The notes under the pieces are model-generated. The model saw nothing but the letters and a program-made list of their open reading frames with translations, was not told where the DNA came from and searched no databases. From NCBI GenBank assembly GCA_050186725.1, contig JBFWYG010000015.1, positions 11,346 to 75,345 on the forward strand: DNA of 64,000 nucleotides. Direction: 5' to 3'. Each line of letters opens with the position of its first letter. Position 1 is the first letter of the stretch. A program made the position numbers and the translations under genes. Below are positions 7,945 through 17,600 of the stretch, one piece after another. Origin of the DNA: JADJYF01 sp050186725. GTDB taxonomy: Bacteria > Pseudomonadota > Gammaproteobacteria > Ga0077536.

Positions 7945-10050
7945 ATGGGAGACGTAGTCAGCTACAGCCGTGAAGGCGACATCGCCTACATCACGGTCGA
8001 CAGCCCGCCGGTCAACGCCCTGTCGCACCCGGTGCGCGCCGGTCTGCAGGCATCGTTGCGCAAGTTCGTGGCCGATGCGGACGCCAAGGCCGCCGTGCTG
8101 CTCTGCGCCGGCCGCACCTTCATCGCCGGCGCCGACATCGCGGAATTCGACAAGCCGCGCCAGGACCCCTGGCTGCCGGAAGTGATCGAGGAGATGGAAG
8201 CGTCGCCGAAGATCATCGTCGCCGCGATCCACGGCACCGCCCTCGGCGGCGGCCTCGAGACCGCGATGGGCTGCCATTACCGCGTCGCCGTGCCGTCCGC
8301 CAAGCTCGGCCTGCCGGAAGTGACGCTCGGCCTGCTGCCGGGCGCGACCGGCACCCAGCGCCTGCCGCGCCTGATCGGCGCCAAGGCCGCGCTGGACGCG
8401 ATGGTGTCCGGCAAGCCGATGTCCGCCAAGGCGGCGGCCGCCGCGGGCCTGGTCGATCACCTGCTGGCCGACGAGAACCTGAAGGAAGGCGCCACGGCCT
8501 ACGCGAAGAAGCTGGTCGCCGAAGGCGCGAAGCCGAAACGCGTGAGCGAGATGAGCGTCGACAAGACCGGCATCGACGCCGAGTTCTTCGCCAGCTACCG
8601 CAAGGACGTCGCACGTTCGCAGCGCGGGTTCTTCGCGCCCGAGCAGATCATCAAGTGCGTGGAAGCGGCGGTCTCGCTGCCCTACGCCGACGCGGTCAAG
8701 CGCGAGGGTGAACTCTTCATGGAGTGCATGACCTCGTCCCATTCCCGTGCCCAGCGGCATCTCTTCTTCGCCGAGCGCGCGACGGCCAAGGTGCCGGACG
8801 TGCCGGCCTCGACGCCGCTCCGCCCGATCAAGACCGTGGCCGTGCTCGGTGGCGGCACCATGGGCGGCGGCATCGCGATGAACTTCGCCAACGTCGGCAT
8901 TCCGGTGGTGCTGAAGGAGATCAACCAGGCGGCGCTGGACCGCGGCCTCGGCATCATCAAGAGCAACTACGAGAACACGCTCAAGAAGGGTCGCATGACC
9001 CAGGCCGAGTTCGACAAGTGCATGAGCCTCATCACCGGCACGGTGGACTATGCCGGCATCGGTGACTGCGATCTGATCGTCGAGGCCGTGTTCGAGAACA
9101 TGGCGCTCAAGAAGGAGATCTTCGCCGAGCTCGACAAGGTCGCGAAGAAGGGCGCGATCCTGGCGTCCAATACCTCGACGCTGGACATCGACGAAATAGC
9201 GGCCGCGACCTCGCGCCCCGAGGACGTGATCGGCTGGCACTTCTTCGCGCCCGCCAACGTCATGACCCTGCTGGAAATCGTGCGTGGCGCCAAGACCGCC
9301 AAGGACGTCATCGCGACCTCCATGGCGATGGCCAAGACCATCCGCAAGCAGGCGGTGCTCGTGCGCGTGTGCTTCGGCTTCGTCGGCAACCGCATGTTCT
9401 TCCCCTACGTGCGCGAAGCGCAGCGCATGATCCTCGAAGGCAACGCGCCCGAGTACATCGACAAGGTCGCTTACGACTGGGGCATGGCCATGGGCCCGAA
9501 CGGCGTGTCCGATCTGTCCGGCCTCGACGTGCTCGACAAGGTCAACAACGAGTGGAAGCAGAAGCCGAACGACCCGGCCTACTGCCGCATGGTCGCCAAG
9601 CTGACCGAGATGGGCCGCCTGGGCCAGAAGACCAACGCCGGCATCTTCAAGTATGTCGACCGCAAGCCGGTCCCGGATGCGGAAGTGGCGGCGATTGCCA
9701 AGGCCGAGGCCGAGCGTCTCGGCGTGCCGCAGCTGACCGCCTCGCCTCCGGAAGTCATCGAGCGCCTCTTGTTCTCGATGATCAACGAAGGCGCGCTGAT
9801 CCTGGCGGAGGGCATCGCCTCGCGGCCGAGCGACATCGACGTCGTGTTCGTGCATGGCTATGGCATGCCGCGCTACCGGGGTGGCCCCATGCAGTACGCC
9901 GACGAGGTCGGCTTGAAGAACGTCGTCGCCGCGATGGACAAGTACCGCGCGCGCTACGGCGACCTGTACTGGACGCCGGCGCCGCTGCTGAAGGAACTGG
10001 CCGACAAGGGCCAGACCTTCGCGCAGTGGGCGGCGGGCCGCGAGGGCTGA
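7945..10050 (+). CDS. Fused enoyl-CoA hydratase / 3-hydroxyacyl-CoA dehydrogenase
   Basis: A 701-residue bifunctional beta-oxidation enzyme. Residues ~1-200 are a crotonase domain with an oxyanion-hole region FIAGADIAEF and both catalytic glutamates (in GGGLETAMG and LPEVTLGLLPG). From ~295 is a Rossmann domain with GGGTMGGGIAMN, then the catalytic His in IGWHFFAPANVM and the C-terminal block CFGFVGNRMFFPYVREAQ. Layout and length fit the FadB/FadJ superfamily, close to single-subunit forms found without an adjacent thiolase; none is present here. ATG 7945 follows AGAGAGG. A perfect GC hairpin lies 14 bp past the stop. Confidence 0.92.
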   Translation: MGDVVSYSREGDIAYITVDSPPVNALSHPVRAGLQASLRKFVADADAKAAVLLCAGRTFIAGADIAEFDKPRQDPWLPEVIEEMEASPKIIVAAIHGTALGGGLETAMGCHYRVAVPSAKLGLPEVTLGLLPGATGTQRLPRLIGAKAALDAMVSGKPMSAKAAAAAGLVDHLLADENLKEGATAYAKKLVAEGAKPKRVSEMSVDKTGIDAEFFASYRKDVARSQRGFFAPEQIIKCVEAAVSLPYADAVKREGELFMECMTSSHSRAQRHLFFAERATAKVPDVPASTPLRPIKTVAVLGGGTMGGGIAMNFANVGIPVVLKEINQAALDRGLGIIKSNYENTLKKGRMTQAEFDKCMSLITGTVDYAGIGDCDLIVEAVFENMALKKEIFAELDKVAKKGAILASNTSTLDIDEIAAATSRPEDVIGWHFFAPANVMTLLEIVRGAKTAKDVIATSMAMAKTIRKQAVLVRVCFGFVGNRMFFPYVREAQRMILEGNAPEYIDKVAYDWGMAMGPNGVSDLSGLDVLDKVNNEWKQKPNDPAYCRMVAKLTEMGRLGQKTNAGIFKYVDRKPVPDAEVAAIAKAEAERLGVPQLTASPPEVIERLLFSMINEGALILAEGIASRPSDIDVVFVHGYGMPRYRGGPMQYADEVGLKNVVAAMDKYRARYGDLYWTPAPLLKELADKGQTFAQWAAGREG

Positions 10051-10063
10051 GGCCCTCAGGCAC

Positions 10064-10089
10064 GGCGCGGCGGTCCACCCCGCCGCGCC
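10064..10089 (+). terminator. GC-rich hairpin after the hydratase/dehydrogenase gene
   Basis: Perfect 10-bp stem GGCGCGGCGG / CCGCCGCGCC with a 6-nt loop, 14 bp after the stop codon. No T-tract follows, so it may act as a pause, 3'-end stabiliser or Rho-associated end and not a classic intrinsic terminator. Confidence 0.5.
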
Positions 10090-10129
10090 GGCTTCCCGTC
10101 GCGGGATCTCCGCTACGAGGAGGGCGAGG

Positions 10130-10687
10130 ATGAACAGCGAAACGTCCCGACTGGCCGCGGAGGGCGGCCTCCAGGTGTTTTCCACGGCGCTGGGGCACTG
10201 TGGTATCGCCTGGGGCGCGCATGGCGTCCTCGGGCTGCAGTTGCCCGAAGGCGACGAATCCGCCACCCGTCGCCGCCTCGCGCGACGCTTTCCGACTCTG
10301 CAAGATGCCGCGCCGAGCGCGGCGGCCGCAGCCGCCATGCAAGGCGTCATCGAACTCCTGACCGGCGGCGATCCCGATCTCTCGCACATCGATCTCGATT
10401 TCAGCCAGGTGCCCGACTTCCACCGCCGCGTGTACGCACTTGCGCGCGCCATTCCACGTGGTGCTACCCGCACCTATGGGGAACTTGCCCGAGAACTCGG
10501 CGACCTCGCGCTGGCGCGCGCGGTCGGCCAGGCGCTCGGCGCCAATCCGTTCCCGCCGATAGTCCCCTGCCATCGCATTCTCTCCGCCGACGGCAACGGC
10601 GGCTTCTCCGCCCACGGCGGCGTGGCGACCAAGCTGCGCATGCTGGCCATCGAGGAAGCCAAGGGGCTGCAGCTGTCGATGTTCTGA
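10130..10687 (+). CDS. ogt: Methylated-DNA--[protein]-cysteine S-methyltransferase
   Basis: Suicide repair protein that removes O6-alkyl groups from guanine. The 185-residue product has a variable N-terminal domain and a C-terminal DNA-binding domain with VYALARAIPRGATRTYGELAR (contains the arginine-finger helix) and the active-site block PPIVPCHRILSADG, in which Cys is the acceptor. Length is normal for Ogt. ATG 10130 follows GGAGGGCGAGG. It converges on the MFS gene with a 13-bp gap. Confidence 0.93.
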   Translation: MNSETSRLAAEGGLQVFSTALGHCGIAWGAHGVLGLQLPEGDESATRRRLARRFPTLQDAAPSAAAAAAMQGVIELLTGGDPDLSHIDLDFSQVPDFHRRVYALARAIPRGATRTYGELARELGDLALARAVGQALGANPFPPIVPCHRILSADGNGGFSAHGGVATKLRMLAIEEAKGLQLSMF

Positions 10688-10700
10688 GCGGGTGACGGGC

Positions 10701-12008
10701 TCAGGCGGCGATCACCGCGTCCTCGGCATCGATACCGCGCTCCGGCCGAATCCCGGCCCAGCACAGCGCGCCCAGCAGGCTCAACGCGCCCATCACGTAC
10801 AGCGATACCTGCCAGCCATGTCTTTCGGCGAGCCAGGGCATGAGCGTGGGTGACAGCGCGCCGCCGAGGTTGCCGCCCATGTTCATGACACCGGCGGTGA
10901 TGCCCGCGTAGCGATGGGAGAGATCGATGGTGGTCGCCCAGAAGGCGGCGACCGACAGCACCAGGGTGCCGGTGCTGGCCGCGAGCAGCACCACCGCGAG
11001 CGTGGCGCTGGGAGTGGTCGCGCCGGCCGTGACCAGCACGCCGGTCACCAGCATGCAGGCGCCGCCGAGGCCGCTGCGGCCCAGGCGCTTGCCGCGCCGG
11101 GCGACCAGCGCGTCGCTCAGCCAGCCGCCCAGCGGTCCGGCGAGCGCCATGGTGAGGAACGGTGCCATGGTGTAGATGCCGCCGGCCTCGAGCGAGAAGC
11201 CGCGCTCGTTCACCAGGTACAGATAGAACCAGGCGAGGTAGAAGTAGACGTTGTAGCCGAGTACCGCGTAGGCGCCGCTCAGGCACCACAGGTCACGGCT
11301 CGCGAAAATGCGGCGCCAGGGTACGGCGCCGCGCGACTGCGTCGGCGCGGGAGTCGAGCCCAGGCCGATCAGCGCGCGCTCTTGTGCGTTGACGCGCGGA
11401 TGCTCGGCCGGGGTGTCGGCGCTCAGCCAGTACCACAACAGCGCGACCACGAGACCCGCCGCGCCGGCGAGATGAAAGGCTTCGCGCCAGCCCCAGTGGG
11501 TCATGATCCAGACGATGAGCGGCGGCGTGAGCGCGCCGCCGATGGACGTGCCGGCGAGCGTGAGGCCGGCGGCCAGCGCGCGCTCGCGCGGCGCCGACCA
11601 GTTCGCGACCATGCGATTGCCGTTGGCCGGCGCCGCGGCCTCGCCGAGCCCGATCAGCGCGCGTACCACGACGAACGACCCCACCACGCCGAGCCACGGT
11701 ACCAGGAAGGACTCGCCCGCGAGCGCCGTCAAGGCGGTGAACACCGACCACCACACGATGGCCCAGGTCATCACGCGCCGCGGGCCGTAGCGGTCGCCCA
11801 GCCAGCCGCCCGGCACCTGCGCGAGCGCGTAGGCCATGACGAAGGCACTGAAGATCACGCCGAACTCGACCTTGCTGAGGCCGTACTCCGGCATGATGTA
11901 CTTGGCCGCGATGGAGATGTTCACGCGGTCGAAGAACATCAGCACGTAGACCACGAAGATCAGCGCGATGATGCGCCAACGGATGCGTGTCGGCGCTTCG
12001 CGCGACAT
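10701..12008 (-). CDS. MFS transporter, anion:cation symporter (ACS) family
   Basis: A 435-residue, 12-helix transporter. The N-terminal block IIALIFVVYVLMFFDRVNIS and the loop motif GWLGDRYGPRRVM place it in the ACS family (hexuronate, galactonate, phthalate-like substrates). A second GGWLSDALVARRGKR copy sits between helices 8 and 9. The frame opens further upstream (12131), but ATG 12008 gives the usual short cytoplasmic N-terminus and follows a G-rich stretch. Substrate is not predictable. No sugar-acid catabolic genes are adjacent. Confidence 0.85.
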   Translation of the reverse strand: MSREAPTRIRWRIIALIFVVYVLMFFDRVNISIAAKYIMPEYGLSKVEFGVIFSAFVMAYALAQVPGGWLGDRYGPRRVMTWAIVWWSVFTALTALAGESFLVPWLGVVGSFVVVRALIGLGEAAAPANGNRMVANWSAPRERALAAGLTLAGTSIGGALTPPLIVWIMTHWGWREAFHLAGAAGLVVALLWYWLSADTPAEHPRVNAQERALIGLGSTPAPTQSRGAVPWRRIFASRDLWCLSGAYAVLGYNVYFYLAWFYLYLVNERGFSLEAGGIYTMAPFLTMALAGPLGGWLSDALVARRGKRLGRSGLGGACMLVTGVLVTAGATTPSATLAVVLLAASTGTLVLSVAAFWATTIDLSHRYAGITAGVMNMGGNLGGALSPTLMPWLAERHGWQVSLYVMGALSLLGALCWAGIRPERGIDAEDAVIAA

Positions 12009-12136
12009 CGGCTGCCCCCCCAGGACGTCGCGTCGAGTGTAGCAGCAGCGGAGATCGCGGCACCCAAGCCTCGCGCGTGCTCCAGGCATGCGCGCCTTGG
12101 CAAAGGCCGCCACATGCAGACCGCCTCTCACAGGCC

Positions 12137-12860
12137 GTCATTCCTGCGCACGCAGGAATCCATGGGCTTCGCCATTCGCAATTGGCCCCCTGCTTTCGCA
12201 GGGGTGACGGGGTAGTGGGTGACGGAGTAGTGGGTGATGGCGAAGGCGGTGACGTGCCCATCGTCCCATCTGATCCGTCATTCCTGCGCACGCAGGAATC
12301 CATGGGCTTCGCCATTCGCAGATGGACCCCTGCTTTCGCAGGGGTGACGGGGTAGTGGGTGATGGCGAAGGCCGTGACGTACCCATCGTCCCATCTGATC
12401 CGTCATTCCTGCGCAAGCAGGAATCCATTGGCTCCGCCGACCGCCGATGGACCCCTGCTTCCGCAGGGGTGACGGAGTAGTGGGTGATGGCGAAGGCGGT
12501 GACGTGCCCATCGTCCCATCCGATCCGACATTCCTGCGCAAGCAGGAATCCATGGGCTTCGCCGACCGCCGATGGACCCCTGCTTTCGCAGGGGTGACGG
12601 GGTAGTGGGTGACGGCGAAGGCGGTGACGTGCCCATCGTCCATCTGATCCGTCATTCCTGCGCGAGCAGGAATCCATGGGCTTCGCCGACCGCCGATGGA
12701 CCCCTGCTTCCGCAGGGGTGACGGAGTAGTGGGTGATGGCGAAGGCCGTGACGCCTACCATCCCATCCGCTCCGTCATGCCTGCACAAGCAGGCATCCAT
12801 CGGCTTCGCCGACCACCGGTGGATCCCTGCTTTCCCTGGGGGTCACCGGGTTGCGAGGGC
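12137..12860. repeat. Tandem array of a ~125-bp two-hairpin repeat, six copies
   Basis: Copies begin at 12137, 12277, 12402, 12527, 12651 and 12774, giving spacings of 140, 125, 125, 124 and 123 bp; the first is long because a ~15-bp segment (GTAGTGGGTGACGGA type) is duplicated. Each unit has two palindromes, TTCCTGCGCACGCAGGAA and CCCCTGCTTTCGCAGGGG, about 20 bp apart. The last copy is the most diverged and its first stem has matching changes on both arms. Open frames across it are by-products of the repeat. It resembles dispersed ATTCCTGCG-type intergenic repeats of Proteobacteria; no transposase is linked. Confidence 0.9.
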
Positions 12861-12879
12861 AGCACGCCATCGTTGAGTG

Positions 12880-13428
12880 CTACGCGCAGAAGCGCGCGAA
12901 GCCATCCACGAAGTCGCGCAGCTGCCCGCGCAGCGCCTCGTCGGTGATGCTGCCGTCCGGGCCGATGAGCTGGTGGGCGCGGGATACCAGCAGCCGTCCT
13001 GCGGTCCATTGGCGTACACCGAGAAAGCGCAGCACCGGCAGCCATGCGTTCTGTCCGAGCACTGTGCCGAAGCCGCTCGGCGAAGCGCCGAGCAGCGCGA
13101 GCGGCCGAGACCCGAAGGTGTTCGGCAGGTCTTCAGGCGGTCGGGTCAGCCAATCGATGCCATTCTTGAGCACGCCGGGCATGCCGGCGTTGTACTCGGG
13201 CGTGGCGAGGATCACGCCGTCGCTCGCCTGGATGCGCGCCTTGAGCGCGACCACCGCCGCGGGCAGGCCCTCGCGCGCTTCGAGATCGCCGTCGTAGAGC
13301 GGAATGCCGGCGAGCGTCGCCACCGATACTTCCACGCCCGCGGGCGCGAGCGCCGCCGCGGCGTGCAGCAGCGCGGTGTTGAACGAGCCTGTGCGCAGGC
13401 TGCCGGAGATGCCGAGCAGTTGCAGCAT
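12880..13428 (-). CDS. NADPH-dependent FMN reductase family protein
   Basis: A 182-residue flavodoxin-fold oxidoreductase. The N-terminus LLGISGSLRTGSFNTALL is the FMN phosphate-binding loop, and ILATPEYNAGMPGVLKNGIDWL is the second signature of the chromate/quinone reductase-like family (ChrR, AzoR relatives). ATG 13428 starts 5 bp after the stop of the YcaC-like gene, so both are one transcript. The longer upstream frame is not used. Likely cytoplasmic quinone or electrophile reduction (inference). Confidence 0.9.
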   Translation of the reverse strand: MLQLLGISGSLRTGSFNTALLHAAAALAPAGVEVSVATLAGIPLYDGDLEAREGLPAAVVALKARIQASDGVILATPEYNAGMPGVLKNGIDWLTRPPEDLPNTFGSRPLALLGASPSGFGTVLGQNAWLPVLRFLGVRQWTAGRLLVSRAHQLIGPDGSITDEALRGQLRDFVDGFARFCA

Positions 13429-13433
13429 GGGGC

Positions 13434-14063
13434 TCACCCGCGCGTCGCGACCAGCGCATCGTAGCTGGTCATGAGATTGCGGTAGTCGGGGATGTGGTTC
13501 GACAGCAGGGTCGCGAGCCCCTGCACGTCGTTGCGCCAGTCGCGATGCAGTTCGCAGGCGATGCCGAACCAGTTCATGAGCTGCGCGCCGGCACGGGACA
13601 TGCGGTCCCATGCGGCCTGGCGGGTGATGGCGTCGAAGGTGCCGGAGGCATCGGTCACCACGAACACCTCGTAGCCTTGCTCCAGCGCCGACAGCGCCGG
13701 AAAGGCCACGCACACTTCGGTCACCACGCCGGCGATGATGAGCTGGCGCCTGCCGGTGGCCTCGACCGCGGCGACGAAGTCCTCGTTGTCCCAGGCGTTG
13801 ATGTTGCCCGGGCGGGCGATGTAGGGCGCGGCCGGAAACTGCTGCTTCAGCTCAGGCATCAGCGGGCCGTTGGGACCGCTCTCGAAGCTGGTGGTGAGTA
13901 TGGTCGGCAGCTCGAAATAGCTCGCCAGGTCGGCCAGCGCCAGCACGTTGTTGCGAAACTTGTCCGGTTCGATGTCGCGCACCAGGGACAGGAGGCCGGC
14001 CTGGTGATCGACCAAGAGGACGGCGGCCTGTGCCTTGTCGAGTCGGCGGTAAGTCTGGGTCAT
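13434..14063 (-). CDS. ycaC: YcaC-like isochorismatase-family hydrolase
   Basis: A 209-residue cysteine hydrolase. LLVDHQAGLLSLVRDIEPDK provides the catalytic Asp, and IIAGVVTEVCVAFPALSAL the nucleophile Cys. The blocks PTILTTSFE and INAWDNEDFV are close to E. coli YcaC, whose physiological substrate is unknown. ATG 14063 opens the divergent region with the AhpD-like gene. Co-transcribed with the FMN reductase gene downstream. Confidence 0.9.
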   Translation of the reverse strand: MTQTYRRLDKAQAAVLLVDHQAGLLSLVRDIEPDKFRNNVLALADLASYFELPTILTTSFESGPNGPLMPELKQQFPAAPYIARPGNINAWDNEDFVAAVEATGRRQLIIAGVVTEVCVAFPALSALEQGYEVFVVTDASGTFDAITRQAAWDRMSRAGAQLMNWFGIACELHRDWRNDVQGLATLLSNHIPDYRNLMTSYDALVATRG

Positions 14064-14288
14064 GTCGAAGTTCCTTGCGTTGCGGCGTCGCGGACAGACG
14101 CCAAGGATCAAAAGATAGAAGCGCGGCGCCCAGGGCGAAAGCAGGGGTGTCACCGTTCCCTGGTGCGAACGACGGTTCGCGGCAAGACCGCGAGCCCCGC
14201 GCCCCACGCCAGGGTCTTGTGCTCGATCAAGGTGGCCCGTGTCCCACGCGTCACACTGCGACTCGGTCAGCAGTGAGGCGGGTGCGCC

Positions 14289-14642
14289 ATGGGCAAGTCC
14301 TACGTACAGATTACCGGTGATATCAACAAGGGCATCATGAAGCTGCGCGAGGCCCAGCCCGACGCGATGGCCGGCTTCGCGGCATTGGCCAAGGGCGCGA
14401 TGCAGGGCGGCGCGCTGAGCGAGACGCACAAGGAATTGATCGCACTCGCCATCGGCGTGGCCGGGCATTGCGACGGCTGCATCGGCTTCCACGCCAAGGC
14501 GCTGGCGCGGCTCAAGGCATCACGCGCCGAGCTGATGGAAACCCTCGCGGTCGCGGTCTACATGGGCGGTGGACCGTCCTTGATGTACGCCACCGACGCG
14601 ATCGCGGCCTTCGAGGAATTCGGCGGCGAGGCCGCCGCCTGA
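14289..14642 (+). CDS. AhpD-like carboxymuconolactone decarboxylase family protein
   Basis: A 117-residue all-alpha protein with the redox motif CDGCIGFH (CxxC plus His) that marks the AhpD-like peroxidase/disulfide branch of the CMD family. Flanking residues ETHKELIALAIGVAGH and MGGGPSLMYATDAI are conserved in this group. It diverges from the YcaC-like gene across 225 bp, so the three genes may form one oxidative or electrophile stress module (inference). It converges with the large membrane protein gene, 13 bp apart. Confidence 0.88.
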   Translation: MGKSYVQITGDINKGIMKLREAQPDAMAGFAALAKGAMQGGALSETHKELIALAIGVAGHCDGCIGFHAKALARLKASRAELMETLAVAVYMGGGPSLMYATDAIAAFEEFGGEAAA

Positions 14643-14655
14643 GCGCGCGGCGCGG

Positions 14656-17600
14656 CTACTTCTCCGCGCTCTCGCCGCCGCGCGCCAGCGCCCACAGCTG
14701 GCGCAAGGTGGTGCCGAGAGTGACCACGCCGCCGAGCGCGCCCAGCACCCACTGCAGGCGGTCGCCGCCGCTCTGGAACAGCAACAGCCCGAACAGGCCC
14801 AGCACCATCAGCACCGGCCAGCGCATGCTGAGCCAGGTGCTGTCCTGGTAGCTCGTGCGGAACTGGTCCAGTTCGCGCGAGATCTCGACGTTCTCCAGGT
14901 ACCACTGCAGACCGCGACTGGCGAGGCGCACGCGCGGTTCGCGCACCACCAGGCCACGATGCTCGAGACTGTTCAGCACGTCGTGCTGATCCGGATTGAT
15001 CAGTTCGCGGCGCACGAGTTGCAGCATGAGCGCCTGCTCGCGCAAGGTCGAGGCCTGCCATTTGCGCGCATAGAGGCTCTCGGCGTGACGGAACACCACG
15101 GCGCGCTGCTGCACCTCGCGCCGCGCCGCGGCGCACTCGCGCTTGATCTCGCCGGCCACGGCGTGCAGTTCGGGGAAGGTCGCGAGTTCCACGTCCACCG
15201 GGTCGACCATCCCCGCGCCCCCGCGCCAGCGGTTCGGCGCGCCGAGCGCGGTGAAGCTCTCCAGCAGCGCCAGCCACGCGGCCGGCGCCTCGGGATCGCG
15301 CGCCAGGTGCCCCATGCCGCGCGCCACCGCGTCGGCGCTGACGAAGCCGGGCATGACATCGCTGACCAAGACCGGCGCGCCGCCCGCCGCGAGCAGCGCG
15401 GCGAGCGCGGCGCGACACTGCGCGGCGCGCGCCGGGTCTTCCTCGCGCAGCGCGAGCTCCAGGCCCAGCACCACCAGGCCGCGGCCGGCCGGCCACGTGG
15501 CGGGTACCGCGTGCCACGCGACGACGTCGTGGGTCTTGCGCCAGTGCTGCACGTCGCGCGGACCCGCTGCGTAGCCCACCAGCAGGGTCGGTGAGTGCAG
15601 CGCCGTCAGATCCGGCTGTTCGCCGGCCGCGCCGCCGAGAGTCGGCCAGCCGGGCAGGAAGCGAAACCGTGCCGCCCCTTGCAGACCGAACAGGCGTCGC
15701 GACACGAGCCACGCGACCAGGCCGAGCAGCGCCGCGAGCCATGCCACGATGGCGATGCCGGCGGATACCGGCAGGTGCAGGGCGAGGCGCGGACGCGGCA
15801 GTGCCGCGCCACTCAGGGCGGGCGCGCCACGCAGCGGCCTGAGCAGCGCGTTTTCGTCGGAATACGGTGCGAGCCAGTCGCCCAGCGCGCGGCCCACGAG
15901 ATAGGTGAACGAGCGGGTCGGATGATGATCACAGGCCGGCGCGTCGGCCGCGCCCGTACAGGCCTGCACCGGCTCGGGCAGATCGTGGGCCAGTGGCAGG
16001 CCGCACTCACCGCCGTCGTCCGCGCGCAGATCGGCGCGCAGTCCGCGGCAGTATTCGCGGGTCGCGCTGCGCCGGTCGCGCTCTTGATCGGTCGCCCACG
16101 CCTGGGCGAAATCCGCGTGGCGCGCCAGGTAATAGCCGAGCGCGTCCTTGTAGAAACCGAACACCGGCAGGCCGGCCACGGCGATGAACAGGCTCAGGCC
16201 GGCGAGGGCGTGCACCGCGCGAAAGCGCGGCTTCAGCGCCTCGGCCATGCGTCGGCTGCCGGACAGCCACAGCAGCAGCCCGGCGATCAGCAGCGCGAGC
16301 ACCGCCAGCGGCAGGCTGTCCTGCCACGCACCCCACACCAGGGCCACCAGCGGGATGAAGACCATCAGGCTGCGCCGCATGGTCTGCTCGGCCCACAGGA
16401 GCGACAGGTAGGCGAACAGCAGCGGCCCGATCAGCACCGGCTGCCCGACCAGCGCCCAGCCGTCCGTCGCTCCGAGGTTGGCGACCAGGGCCAGCGCATA
16501 GACTCCGCACAGCAGCGCTGTGATGGCGTGCTTGAGCGCGTTGTCCGGGTGCGGCCACCACGCATTGCTCACCGGGTAACCGAGTCGGTGCTGCAATTCC
16601 ATGCCACCGAGCACCAGCAGCGCGATGGCCAGCACCGGCAGGAAGGCGATGGTCGCGGCCTCGAACTGCAGAGTGTCGAGCAGCTCGCTGTCGTGGTAGA
16701 GCACCAGGGACAAGGGCATGCCGTTCAGGGGCGTGACGAAACCGCGGATATGGCGGTCGCTGTAGCGGCTCGTGAAGTGGGCGTCCTGGTCATAGGTGGT
16801 GGCGGCCAGCAGCGTCTTGTCGTCGTCGGTCTCGGTGTAGAAATTCTCGATCAACGCCGCTTCATCATTCGAATGGAACAGCACCTGGCCGGTCTGGTCG
16901 GCGATCACCGCGTAATGGAAGTTGGCCGGCAGCAAGGTCGCGGTCAGCGCGCGCATGTCGGTCATGAGCACCGCGACGCGTGGTCGGCAGCGGCGCGCGA
17001 CCGGCGGCGCGTCGTCGCCCACCGGGTAGGGCCGCGCGATGACGGTGGTCTTGCGGCCCTGCGCGCGCGACCAGATGCGCTCCAGCACCAGGCCGCGCGG
17101 CCCGGCCCACGCCGGGCGCCACACTTGTCCATCGCGCGCGCGCTTGAAGTAGTCGCGGCTGGCGAGGCTCAGGTGGCGCAGGCGCGTCAGGCGGTTGTTG
17201 GCCTGGTCGAACACCTGGTCGCCGTTGTCGTCGAGCAGCCAGGCCAGCGCGTACTCGTGCGAGAGCGCGCCGTCGGCTGCCGGCGACTCCGGCGGCGCGT
17301 CCGCCGAGGTATAGGCTGCGCCGGGCCGCACGCAGGCCAGGTCGACGCCATGCCGCGCCATCGCCAGCAGGTCGTCGCGATACACCTGCAGCGCGCGTTG
17401 CAGGCCGAGGATCTCGCCCAGGTCCGCCAGCTGCGCGGGCGTCGCCGCCGCGCCCAGCGCCGCGACGAGATCGGCGTGCAGACGCCGCTCATCGCCGAGG
17501 TAGGCGAAGGCGGCGAGATCCTGCGCGCGCAGTTCATGCGCGGCGCCGGCGAACCGCAGCGCCGGCAGCCGCGCGGCGAGCGTCCGGTAGAGTGCGGAGC

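Noticed and set aside
7897..10473. 858-codon minus-strand open frame opposite the hydratase/dehydrogenase
   Set aside because: His/Arg/Ala-rich composition typical of antisense frames in high-GC genes; the plus-strand frame has both catalytic domains intact.
12138..12800. Several open frames across the tandem repeat
   Set aside because: They exist in several frames because the repeat period is not stop-rich; the proteins are low-complexity and have no ribosome site or family match.
12137..12860. Possible CRISPR array
   Set aside because: The whole ~125-bp unit repeats, with no short direct repeat alternating with unique spacers, and no cas genes are near.
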